A stretch of DNA of 64,000 nt from Pinus tabuliformis (GCA_031772625.1 CM062811.1:644690820-644754819), one strand, 5' to 3'; counted from the first letter of the stretch, positions 34,552 through 45,453 are shown. Notes: generated from the sequence alone by a model not told the origin. Made by a program: numbers and translations.

Positions 34552-37500
34552 ATGGAAGCACCAGTAGCCCTGAATATTCAACCTCTGAATGCCCCACAAA
34601 GAGAATTAGAATGGAAGGCCCTGGGGGATAAGGATTATCAGATGATAGACTCATTTTCAATGAATTCCAAATTTAACATCCATCTGCTAAATGAGTTAAA
34701 GGCCCAACACCTCAGTGGAGCTGATATTTTAGGGATTTGGGACTCCAACTTGCCCATTTACAACCTCCCTTAGGTCAATGCCCTTCCACACTTAATCCAT
34801 AGATGCTGTGAATGCTATGATCCATGTCAGAGGGCTGTTCTCAATCCCTCAGGTGCAGTCTTGTTCCATATCACCCTTGAGGCCATAAATCAAATGCTCA
34901 ACTTTCATTTTGCAAGACCATTGATTCCTCTCTCCATGCTAGATTTACTAAAGAAGGGGGGGAACCTGTCCAGTGCCCAGATCATCAAGATCAATAAGTT
35001 ATTCATACAGCCAAGCTCTGAAAATGTGAGGACGCCTCCTATTGGAAACCCATACCTCAATGACTTGGGTAAAATGCTTGTAGATTTGATCAGCTATGTC
35101 CTGGGCTACAAGGGAATTGAGGATGTTGAAGCGAACTGAGGATGTTGATGACAACATTATGGCTATGCTGTCCATATTTTCTCCTGGGAAGCCTCCTACT
35201 GTGCACTGTGATTATGCTACATATATTGCAAACAAGATTCATGAACAACTGATGAATCTAGAAAGGGAGAAGGTGTTTAGATACGCCAGATACATATATC
35301 ATCTGTTCTTATTTTATCAACCTGACAGTTTCCCTATTCCTCTCAAGAAACTTGATGCCCAGGGAAATACAAGGTCAGTTGTGTTTTGGACTTCAGTTTT
35401 CCATCACACCTCTTGCTCACCATACACATACAGTGAATTTATAGACCTTTTCATTCATCCAGCTTTGACCTTGTTGTATGGTGTTCCTCCTCCAAGATTG
35501 ACTGATGAAATGCAAAGAATTCTTCATCTCTCTAAGGCCTACAGCATTGGTGATTGGTACTTTTACCAACACCACACAGTAATCAGAATATATGGCTGTG
35601 AGCTGGACCCTTACAGGCTACCAAGATATGTCCCCATGAGACTATTTGCCTTGGAATATTTCAGGCAGTTTGGAAATGCAGACCACATCCATTTCCATAG
35701 TAAAAACAAAAAATTGCAGCTAAAGGTCAGGAACCAGCTAGGCCCTTTCCTTTACAACATAAGGGAGGAGGGGTGGAAGGAAGCAGATGCCATGCTAGAG
35801 GCCCTCCGATTGGAGACCAGTTTCCGATGGGTACCTTATGACCCTAATCATTTCATTTCTCTCAGGAGGGTAAAACATAAACTACGTGGCTATCCTCATG
35901 TCAGATTGCCTCACATTGAGAAGTATGCCAACTCATTGAGTTGGAAAGAGGGCACCTTAGAAGAGGCAACTACTAGCGAGAAAATGATACAAGCAAATGC
36001 AAAGAATATTAAAAAAGAGGCTGACTTGGAAACTTGTGGATGGGTTTCCTCTTCATATCAAAGGCAACTAGGAGCAGCTGCCTCATCTTCCACAGCACAT
36101 CAGCAAGCAGCCAGAACTACTCATCAAACTTCCAGCAAAGGCAAAGAGAAACAGATGGAGCCAGAACAGCTAGCTTCTACAGAACAGCAGCAGGAAGTAC
36201 AACAGCAAGAAGTACAACAGCAAGAGGTACAGCAGAAAAAACAGCAAGAACAAGAGCAACCAGGGCAGCAAGAGCAAACATCTGAAGCCCCAATATCCAC
36301 TGAGCAACAGGCTCAAGGGAATGTGCCCCCTAGGCAAGAAAAGACAGTGGAGGCCTCAGTACTACAGACTCCACAACAAGAAGAAAAGGGAAAGAAGAGG
36401 GATAGAGAGCAGGAGACTCCCCTCACCACATCTATAAGTCAAGGGGGGAAAAGGCACAGAATGAATCCCCTCTCTGAGGAAGAGATGCCTACTGGGCAAT
36501 CTTTGGGCATGGGCCCACCAAGTATGGAGGCATCTGCAAGTTCCTTTCAGCAGGAACATGAAAGGACAGTTGGAGGAGAAGTCAGCTCTTCAAGCCAACA
36601 AAGGGGAGCTGAGGCAGGCATCAAACAACAGTTTATTGATATCAAAAAGAGGAATGAGCCACTTAAGATACAGCTCTACAACCACTTATTGAAGATGGCC
36701 CCTACAAACCAGCAAAGATTGATGTCTGCCTATGATGTACATGAGGGCAAAATGATAATGAGTCATTTCATGCCAACCATGCTGCAGCCTCAGTCAGCTG
36801 CCAACTACATAAGGACCAACCTTGAGGTCCTTTCCAAGGACATCCACCCAATGGATCAAATTGAATTGCATAAGCAAACGGGTGAGATGGTGTATGCCAC
36901 CTTGGCAGACAAGACATTGGTGAACTACAGGCTGGAAAATAGCCTAAATAATACAGCTGCCCAACTTGAGTTGGAAAAAGCTTCCTCCCAAGCAAAGGAT
37001 AACCGAATCAAAGCGCTGGAGGACATCATCATAGAGCTTGGGCATGATCCCAAGGACATCAAGGTTGTTCAAGCGCTATTGAAACTAAGGGATGCAGATA
37101 TGGCAGCGTTGAGGAAAATGATTAAGATCCCAGCAACTCTTCATCCCCAAACAGAAGAGGTTGCCCAGCTGAGACATGACCAGGATGCATCAGCTATGCT
37201 GATCTCATTATATAAACAGCTGATCCAAACTGAGGAGAAATTGGGAGAATCAGAGGCTGCACTGCAGGCAGCATTACAACAGAAGGAAGGAGGCCAAACT
37301 TCTCAGCCCCCTCCAGAGATAATCAATCTTGAGGAACCTCCTCAAACTACTGCTCCTCCCACAGAACAGACAGCACCATCTACATCAGCACCAGCACCAA
37401 CAACAGAGCAGGCTCAAAGCCTGGACATGCAGAAGCTGAAGAGTGAAATCCAAGCCCTGGAAGCCCAAATGACAGAACTAAATGAGGCCAGGGAGAGTCT

Positions 37501-38299
37501 AGCTAAGCTCAATGAAAAATATGATAAATCCAAGCAGAATGTAGCAGAAAAAGGAAGGGAAATAAAAGCCCTTAAGGAGAAGATAAAGGAGATGGAGAAG
37601 GAGCTCACCCTTGACAAAGTAGTGGTTGAGCTTAAGACAGTTTTATGGGCCAACATTGGCCAATCAATCACAGACCAATGGCAGTACATTGAGACTATTC
37701 ATGAGCAAATGGAGCTCATAGGAAAAGCACACAGAGAAATCCAGAGAGCAAGGGCATCTCTAGGCAACATGCCTGAGGTAGCCAATAGAATGATAAATGT
37801 GCTCAACAACCGTACAGGTCCTCAGCTGGCAGCAATGGGAATTCCCAGCAGAACTGAAACCATTTTGCTGATAAAGAGGGTCCTCACATTAAGAAGCATG
37901 GTACAAACACTGGAAAGAAGAAGCCAGGACATGCAGACAGAAGTAAACAGGTTCATGGACAAATTTGCAGTACTACAAGGCAGAGGTATTCCTGGCTTAC
38001 TGAAAAGCGCAGGTAGGCTACTTTCGCATGAGAACTATGCAAAGAGGGTCAACACATTTGCTTCAAATCAGATCACTGTAATACCAAGTACTTCAGAAGA
38101 AACAGGGCCAACATCTGGGCAAAATCTCTATGATAGAGTAGAGAATTTATTTTTTATTATGAATGAGATCAAGCATTTGTTTGAAGTGCCTCCAAACTTC
38201 TACAAATATACAGAGGCAGATGAGACCTTGGATGCAATTTTGAGACATCAATTGCCCTCACAAGAATGGTGGACCAAAATGATACAGTTGATACTGTAA
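34552..38299 (+). pseudogene. U2 ORF, about 1240 codons, one stop and one frameshift
   Basis: ATG at 34552 (MEAPVALNIQ). A TAG at 34771 and a 19-bp duplication at 35119-35148 break it. From 35131 to 38299 it is open. Layout by approximate residue: 1-470 a globular domain without a family I can name (SPGKPPTVHCDYATYIANKI, IGDWYFYQHHTVIRIYG, FRWVPYDPNHF). About 530-570 is a Gln/Glu repeat (QQEVQQQEVQQQEV). Near 607 is a bipartite basic motif KKRDRE...GGKRHR. At 687-740 is a conserved box (PLKIQLYNHLLKMAPTNQQR). At 870-1020 is a Pro/Thr stretch then coiled coil (EKGREIKALKEKIKEMEKEL). At 1185-1240 is a C-terminal box LYDRVENLFFIMNEIKHLFE. There is no RT, protease, integrase or transposase motif. 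Nuclear localisation is inferred only from the basic motif. Confidence 0.88.
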
Positions 38300-39517
38300 T
38301 CAAAAGCCTTTCATCAAATTTTTTCATCAAAAACATAAGTCATCATGTACAGGAAAATTTGATACAGTCAGTATGATTGAAGAAAGATGCACTAAGCCAA
38401 CTCAGCATAAAGATTCGGCCACTACAGCAGCACTGGCAATTACAGATGACAGGGCCGAGAAAGCTACAGCATGACAGAGCATAAAGACACATCATTCAGC
38501 ATTTATGCAGAATGCTCTACCGACTCAGTGGCCTCCAAAGGTCAAAAAAGGACTTCTGACAGAATTAAAGAGCATTCATTCTGTATTTAAGAGAAGTAAT
38601 AACTTCTTTATCTGCTATTTTTTAAAGTTGGTGAGCGTATTTAATTATCAAAATGACTCAGCGGTTCAGATATTTGTAGAACCGATTGTATATATTCCCC
38701 CTCGCATAAGCTTGCAGGGGTTGTTGTTACTTGTTCAGAAAGAGAACTCGGCTGTATTTTTGGAGAAATAATACAAAGGAGCTTTTGGAATTTCAGAGAT
38801 TATCCTTTCTGGTGTATACTGTGTTGGAACCATTGAATGCTGCAGAATTCTAGTGCTATAGCTTGATACAATAAGTTTCTCTATCTCTGTCTATGTGTTA
38901 TTTTTGTATTTCATTTCTCATGTATGTGATTTAATCTTAACAAGAAAGTAGAAGAATAATTCAGGATTTGTTCATGGAGGCACCCTGAATTCAATATTTC
39001 ATTGTTACAAATGTTTTCTTCAGGTTTATCTGTTAAATTGGAATTCTTAAATGCTCCAAATTACTATAAATCTTTGACAGTATATGTGCGATAATTCTTA
39101 GATGCTACTGAACACATTCTGCCCTTCCTCAACGTACAGTCACACTATATATAAGTTTCCATTTCACTCTGTTTCATTTATCAACCAATATTTGTATCAT
39201 GAATAGCTGTCTAGCTCTACAGTAACTCCTTCTCCATCACAGACATCAGGGCCTACTCAATTTCTGACTCCATAAGCCCAATGGACTAGAAATTCCTCAA
39301 ACATTTCATGCCCTTCTCAATCAACAGTTCACAACCAAAACCTCAAACAAAAACTGAACTCATAACTAGCCTAAAATCTTCACAAAATAGAGATAAATCT
39401 TAAAGAGAGAGCCCTCTCTGATTACAGTTTGGCTAGGATCTGTAATCCAAAGCTTGGTTAGTGGTTACCTCGGCCGTATTCCCTTGGGAGTCAAAGGGAA
39501 CAACCTGGGTGTTAACA
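38300..39517 (+). promoter_or_regulatory. U2 3' region: TATA-like box and structured terminus
   Basis: TATATATT (38689-38696) lies 829 bp from the end. U1 has TATAAATA 831 bp from its end. In both a CCCC/CTCC...GGGG/GGAG inverted repeat follows directly. The region ends with two adjacent hairpins (39404-39447) and a conserved GTGGTTACCTCGG. If U is a solo LTR this would be the U3-R-U5 part. No coding sequence is credible, including the 38505-38771 frame. Confidence 0.6.
39404..39447 (+). other. U2 twin hairpins, 70 bp from the 3' end
   Basis: The first stem AGAGAG/CTCTCT has loop AGCC (39404-39419). The second stem GATTACAG/CTGTAATC has loop TTTGGCTAGGAT (39420-39447). In U1 the second stem is AGGTACAG/CTGTACCT: all three changed positions are compensated on the opposite arm, and the loop core TTGGCTAG is kept. 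Covariation indicates that pairing, rather than sequence, was maintained. Confidence 0.8.
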
Positions 39518-40713
39518 GGTTGGGTCATAACCCAAAGGATGTGAAGGCAGCAGAGGCCTTAATTAAAAAGAAAGATGAAGACATAGCTGCCTTGAGAAAG
39601 CAGCTAAAGTTGCCACCATTATGACATCCACAAACTGCAGAAGTTGTCCAAAAGAAAGTTGAAGAAGAGCTAATGGAATTAGTCCTAAATCTTAATGAGT
39701 AGCTGAAGGAAACTGAGCAAGAGTTAGAAAAATCATTGAAGAGAAAGCAGGGAGAGTCAACCTCTCAACGTCCAAATGTGATTCCAGTGGTTTCCACTGC
39801 AGTCTCTTCAACACTTGGAACAACTCTGGCAGCAAATGTCCTAGTGGTCACAGCAGAAGTAATGTCAGGAACAACAATAGCAGGAACAACACAAGTAGGT
39901 ATTTCAGGTCTAAGCACAGAAGAATTGATAAATTCAGTGGAGAAGATGAAGCTCTAAGTTTCAAAATTGCAGAAGGTAAAAGAACAATTTGTTACCTTAG
40001 AACAAAAATATGATCTTTTCAAGATCAATTTGGCTGAAAAGGTGAGGGAGAACAAAGGATTAGCTCAGCAGGTGAAATCACTAGAAAAGGACCTCACTTT
40101 TGACAAGCCCTTAGTAGATATTAGAAAAATTCTTTCGACCAACATCACTCAGTCAATAAATGATGCTTTGCCATCAATACAAATAATTTTTGAACAAATT
40201 GATTTAGTAAAAGTGGCTCTTGAAGAAATCCAGAGGACTAAGGAGGAACTAGGGAGAAAGCCTGAGGAAGCCACCATGCTCATAAATCTTTTGAATAGCA
40301 AGAATAAGTACCAACTAGAAGAGTTGGGCATTGAAGACAGAATAGGGACCATTCTAGAGGTCAAAAGGGTATTGACCAGAAGGTCTCTCATGCAGAATTT
40401 GGAGAGAAGATGCTAGAATATACAAGAGGAAATTGATGTTTTTATACAGAAATTTGGCATATTGCAGAGTAAAGGACTTCCTAGTCCTTTAGTTATTAAT
40501 GACAAATTGATTACACAAATAAACTATGTTGACAAATTGGCTCAGTATGCAGAAAACCAGGCCAACTCATCTGCTAGTGCATCTACACCAAAAGCACTAA
40601 CTATAGGCATAGTTCTCTACGATAGTTTAGATAACCTTTTCTATGTGAAGCATGAAATAAAACATCTGTTCCAAGTTCAGCCTAATTTTTTCAACTACAC
40701 TTCAAAGGACTAG
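39518..40713 (+). pseudogene. U1 ORF, 3' third (after U2)
   Basis: This continues the frame from 32287: LGHNPKDVKAAEALIKKK, DIAALRKQLKLPPL, a Thr/Val/Ser-rich linker, and a long coiled coil (VKEQFVTLEQKYDLFKINLA). INDALPSIQIIFEQIDLVK, GTILEVKRVLTRRSLMQNLE and the C-terminal box LYDSLDNLFYVKHEIKHLFQ follow. Each matches U2. Stops occur at about 39622, 39700, 39955 and 40414. Confidence 0.85.
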
Positions 40714-41918
40714 AATACAACAAGAAAAATGGTGGACATATATGACAGAAATTTTGTGATTTACCCTTGGTAAGAAGGTAAATTTCCTTTTTTTACCATA
40801 GTCAGTGATGATAACAAAAGGTAAAGAAGGATCATACAGGTAAAGAGTATCAGAGAAGGTCAAAAAGTATCAGTAAGAAGATGAAAAGCAAAGCAGCCAA
40901 CACAGAATTACAAAGAAGATAGCAAGATGCCCAAGCATAGGGCCTGCCTCCAGCTCATTCACAAGAAGAAGGACCGTAAGCCATCACCTATATTCGAGAC
41001 CATATGTCTCTACTTTCATGTAACATATAGTTAGTCATCCTAGAATATATCTCACTTTGTTATGAGATATTTTATTGTAAATTTTTGTATAAATACTCCC
41101 TCATTCGGAGTATTGAGGGTGGATTCTTAGACATTTTTGCAAGACTGATTATTTTGGAAAAGAAGTATTGTTGGACAATTTTTTGCATGGCTGGCTGGAT
41201 GAAGGAATAATACAAAGGAATTTTCACAGGATTCATGTGTCAAGCACCGGACAAATAAGTATCTATATCCCATGTGTTATTGTTTTCTTGTTTAAATATT
41301 TCAATCGTGTTCCATCTCTGAATATTAAATGAAAAAGTGTAATTGAAAAAGTGCTTAAGTGCAATTTGTCTTTAAAATCATTTTTATTCTAAATGTTTTC
41401 TTCTAAACTATCATAGGCAATGAATTCTTAATTGCTCCTGCTTCTTAGTTTATCATTTCGGTCATTTAATAAAAAATTCTTAATTGCTTTTTATTGGTGA
41501 TCAGTCATTTTCCCTCTCTTAAAACATGTTGAAGGATTCTTAATTGCCCTTCATCCCTTTTAAGTCCATTCCATCCTTTCAAGTTGCCATTTGTTCCATG
41601 TTTAGCTATCTTGCCCTGTGAAGCCATCCTTTTGTTGAAAAGCTAAGTCCAGTTAAGCCATATTTAGATTGACTCCATAGCCCAATGGCCTGAAATACTC
41701 AGTTCTATCCATCTGCTCCTGAATTCCACCACCAAACACAATCAAAACCCCCAAGCTTTCATAACTAGCCTAATATCTGATAAAACAAAGCTAAATCTTA
41801 AAGAGAGAGCCCTCTCTAGGTACAGATTGGCTAGATTCTGTACCTAAAAGTTGGTTTGTGGTTACCTCGGACCCCTTTCCTCTTTCCAACAACTTCTAGG
41901 AAAATCTGAGTGATAACA
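40714..41918 (+). promoter_or_regulatory. U1 3' region: TATA-like box, repeated 12-mer, structured terminus
   Basis: TATAAATA lies at 41088-41095, followed by TACTCC...GGAGTA inverted repeat. The 12-mer ATTCTTAATTGC occurs at 41424, 41476 and 41536. Related forms occur in U2 at about 39045 and 39092. Twin hairpins lie at 41802-41845, 73 bp from the end. The conserved GTGGTTACCTCGG precedes the terminus in both copies. Confidence 0.6.
41802..41845 (+). other. U1 twin hairpins near the 3' end
   Basis: AGAGAG-AGCC-CTCTCT (41802-41817) is followed without gap by arms AGGTACAG and CTGTACCT around loop ATTGGCTAGATT (41818-41845). It is the covariant partner of the U2 structure. Confidence 0.8.
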
Positions 41919-41923
41919 GGTCC

Positions 41924-43681
41924 TATTCCCACCATCAAAATTACCTAAGACCTTATTTTTATGGATTCTACACAGTTTCCAGTATGGAAGGATGAATTTG
42001 AAGTGGGCACTGAAGTCTTTTTACGGATTCTACATAGTGTGCAGTATGGAAGGATGAATTTGAAGTGGGAACCGAAGTAAGGTAGATGCCCTGTAAACAC
42101 ATGTACCATTCTGTTTTCATTCTTTCGTGGCTTGAATAGCATAATCATTGTCCCATTTGTTAATATGATATGCCCACAAATTACGTGGAGTATGACCAAG
42201 CTTGCTCTCGTGGGCAAAGCTATCATTAGGTTTGGAATTCTAGCAGCACATCAAATGGGCAAGGTGGAAATATTGATGGGTTTTCTTCATGGGGTATTTT
42301 GAGAAAATCAAATAACAAGAGTAATAATGAACCTTTCAGGACTTGAATGAGTTGTTGCAATATCATGGTCGATACTAGTAGTATTGCTCCGAATCAACGA
42401 GAAGATTCTAGTGGTGGTGTTGATGTTATATTTCCTATCCACGAAGAAGCTAATGTCAATGGTAGTGGTAGAGGGACAAGCAGGAACTTTGAGGTCTCTC
42501 TTGTAGGGCCATTCAGGGCTTCCTTCTCAACAACTTAGCAAGCTCAAGCTGAAACAAGCTCCAGTCCTGCAAACAATGGAAAGACTATTTCTACCAGACC
42601 AAACGAGGGAATTGATATTCAGGGGAACAACTTAGCTACTGCAAGGGCAGAGGATGATGGTGATACTCTTATGTATGAAGCAAGAGAGGGAGACTTGGAG
42701 TGATGGTTTGTAACTTATATCACGCAACTGCGGCTAGCTAGAGTTCATCCTTTTTAAAGGTATGATTTTCAGGTCATTCAACGATTCCATGTAAAGCATG
42801 AAATAAGGACTAGTTCAAATATTTTCATGTTCCCACAATGAAAAGTTATTTACAGCTTGGGCAATTTTATTCTTCACCTTAGTTTTCATTAATTTGGAAT
42901 ACTACTACTACAATGAATAATGATGATCAACATGTCAAGTTATTTTCCAATGAATGATGCTAATTCTATATTTTTAAGGGATTTAAGGTAATTTTTAGGC
43001 AAATTTTACCTGTCATTAGATCAATGCATCTTTCTTTGCCAAACTTTTGAAGCACAGAGGATTACAATCAAAACAACATATTGTTCTAAATGTGGCAATA
43101 TAATTCAGTCATGAGAAATGACAATAGCAAATGATAGCTACAAAATGGTGATAATTCTTTGATTTCAGCTCAGAATCTAGCTTGGTTAAACTTTCGAATA
43201 TCAAAAATTGAATGTAAGCACCTCTACTACTTAGATGATCCCACACACAAATTCTAAGCATGAAAGTTTTCCCCGCCACCTTAAGAAGTTGTTCTTTTGA
43301 TCAATGGAATGAACTATTACTTCTTGCAACCTAGTTCAATCATCTCTATAATTGTTTTATGGAATATAAATTACTTTCTTAAGACTGTCTGTCAATATCA
43401 ATTAGAAAAATAAAAATAAATATTTTATGGGAATGTAGCAAGATGGAATCTCATCATATGAATCGTTGAACTCGAAGCCTTTAACATAAATATATGTTCA
43501 GGTAAGCATTCTTCTACAAAATTTAGTAAAGGACCTACTTAGAATTATAACGTGTGTATGAAAGATCTTATATGGAACTACACTTCAACACAACTTGTCG
43601 TGTTTGGGGAAGTCAGACTCTCAAGTACCTTCTTACTAACCTCAACTCCAATAAAACACAAGCCTTTACCCTCATGTACAA
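41924..43681. other. Unassigned sequence with a 62-bp tandem duplication and coding-like fragment
   Basis: A 62-bp unit is duplicated in tandem at 41956-42017 and 42018-42078. From about 42237 to 42702 one plus-strand frame reads through two stops (TGA at 42344, TAG near 42536). It includes NGQGGNIDGFSSWGILRKSN, IFPIHEEANVNGSGRG and LATARAEDDGDTLMYEAREG. I recognise no family. It could be an eroded gene exon or an element ORF. The rest (42720-43681) is AT-rich without support for a gene. Confidence 0.4.
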
Positions 43682-45453
43682 TGGTGGGCTCCAGTATTGT
43701 AGCAATAATGCTACAACTCCTGGGGCTCCCTATCTCTAATTTTATCAACCCGGTAGTTCGTACAAACTTGGAAGCGACGGTGCTGTATGCACAAGTACTA
43801 GCTCTTGTCGCAGCTGTCACTTGGTCAGCTGGCACAAGTCTGCTAGGGCTCAAGCCAACTTCTATATGCTCTTCAGAAGAAGCTTTCTAGATGATGGACG
43901 AAGGCTATCTCGAGGGAAATTGATCTACTTTGCAAAAGTGAACTGAAAGCCAACCAAAACATGAAACCCTAGTAAACCCTAATTTGACTAGTTTGACCTC
44001 TATGATGCAATAGTGAAAGTGAAAATGTCTAAAAAGGATGCCATCACCTCTAATGATGTGAAATGCATGAACTCAAACTACTTCTATGAAAAAGGACATT
44101 GTTTTTGTATTTTTGCTTAAGTGGATGGAGTGATTATGAATTTGTTTCTTATTAGGGTTTGACTGTGCAGGGGTAGTGTGAAGGGAAGAAAGCTTGGGAA
44201 AGGTCAGGGAGGCTAGGAGAGGTTCCAGGGGACCTCTAACATCTTCCCACAGAAGTCTACAACGTTCAGATGCTCAGCAACCGAGTTTGCAGGCTTCTAC
44301 AGGATGTCTGCAGGGGATCCTACAGGAAGTCTCGGGATTTCTACAGGAAGGTCTGTGGTTGGAGTTTTGGGTGATGGAGGAGTGGAGGAAGTGTATGGGT
44401 GAATAGGTAGGATGGAAATGAGGCTTGTGATGGCTCAGGAACAGAGAACTAAAGTGGAGAAAGAGTGCATGCATGGATCTATAATTAAAATAACCATGTG
44501 GCAGCTTGCATGAAAGCATAAGACTGCGTTTTTTTTGGTGGTTGGTACAGACTGCACCCCAATCTCTAAACAGAGATGGCAGCGAGTGCACTATCAACCC
44601 TTTTTTGACTCTAATGAATTACAAACCTCCTACTCTAATCTAAACAACTAAAAACACTTGAACTGTAAACTAACTCAATCACATAAAAGAAATCAAATCA
44701 GCAGACTGTAAATTCTAAATGCATACCAAAACAAGGAAATAAAGTGCTGAAAGGACACAAGTAACAATACAAGGAAGGGGAGGTCTATTGCTCTCAGGTT
44801 GGGCCCTAACCTGAGAGCTATAGCTCCCTTAAAAACTCCGAATTGAATCCAAAGCTGCCTGCCTTTATTGAATAATCATGAGTCTAACATCATGCCAAAA
44901 CTAGCTTACAAAGAGCAAAAACCCGAATTGACTAACTGGCTAAACAAATTGACTAACTGGCTACCAAATGACTACCCACTAGCTAACCAAAATGAGGCCC
45001 TAAGCCTTCTTATTTATACAATTTGAGGACCCAACAGTCCTCCTAAAATTTAGGGACTTGGTTGCCCAAGACTTGTAGTTAATAGCAGTCCTACTTGACT
45101 TGCTTGGCTGCCCTTGTGCTCATTGATTTGGTGGCCTTTGAACTTTGAGCTGATGGTGGAAAATTCGAGCTAAGGGCCCATAAATGAAGGGGACACCTTC
45201 CTACAAATCCTCTAGCTTGTTCTCCCACGAATTTGGTTGCCAAGTGCTCATTAAGACCTTCAATTTTGTCTCCAAGTTGACCAAAAAGGCTACACAAAGC
45301 ACCCATTAGACTTGTTGGCATAATGACTAACCAAATTCACTCTATTAACATAAAAATAATCAAAAACATGCAATAAACTAATGAGAATGGTCGATTAAGT
45401 CAAATTAGGAGGTTGAATGAGCCCAAATAATTGTCCATTTTTGGGGCTCATCA
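43682..45453 (-). mobile_element. Solo LTR, distant relative of the A/B LTR
   Basis: On the minus strand it runs from TGATGAGCCCC (45453) to GAGCCCACCA (43682). TACAA occurs on both sides (43677-43681 and 45454-45458), a perfect 5-bp TSD. It shares blocks with the LTR at 19397-21498: the tail with GGGTTGATAA and AGTTG.AGCATT.TTGC, a GGTTAGGGCCCAACC-like block, and a TATAAATAAGAAGG block near 45008-45020. It has no interior, so it is a recombination product. Open frames inside it are not genes. Confidence 0.88.

Larger units (their letters stand above)
32288..39517 (+). mobile_element. U2: complete second U element inside the U1 ORF
   Basis: The ends TGTTAGCTACC (32288) and GTGTTAACA (39517) are flanked by GGTTG on both sides (32283-32287, 39518-39522). 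Precise removal with one TSD copy restores the U1 frame across LEELVIG-LGHNPKDV, which proves both boundaries. It is 7230 bp. The 5' 2.26 kb and 3' 1.2 kb show no similarity to each other by eye, so there is no LTR pair. It carries one stop and one frameshift, far fewer than U1, which fits a younger insertion. Confidence 0.93.
25273..41918 (+). mobile_element. U1: large element with TGTTA...TAACA ends and 5-bp TSD, interrupted by U2
   Basis: The ends TGTTATGCCCC (25273) and GTGATAACA (41918) are flanked on both sides by GGTCC (25268-25272 and 41919-41923). Removing the MULE-like insertion and U2 leaves about 6.8 kb. The interior holds a 5' region, an ORF of about 1200 codons, and a 3' region with TATA-like box and hairpins. 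There is no terminal direct repeat pair, RT or integrase. TG/CA ends with a 5-bp TSD are LTR-retrotransposon hallmarks, so U1 may be a giant solo LTR. An integrase-type DNA element is the alternative. It carries many stops and is older than U2. Confidence 0.85.

Noticed and set aside
35096..35130. The first codons of the long open frame beginning at 35096 as the true U2 protein start
   Set aside because: These codons are out of frame with the conserved protein. The real frame starts at 34552 and shifts at the 19-bp duplication.
38505..38771. An 88-aa frame in the U2 3' region
   Set aside because: The U1 equivalent is not open and no motif is present.
25273..39517. U1 and U2 as two tandem units of an ordinary LTR element
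   Set aside because: The TSDs GGTCC and GGTTG and the restored U1 reading frame show that U2 is inserted within U1. The 5' and 3' regions of each copy do not resemble each other by eye.
43552..43890. 112-aa plus-strand frame and overlapping minus frame
   Set aside because: Most of it lies across the edge of the solo LTR at 43682, so the reading mixes unrelated sequence.
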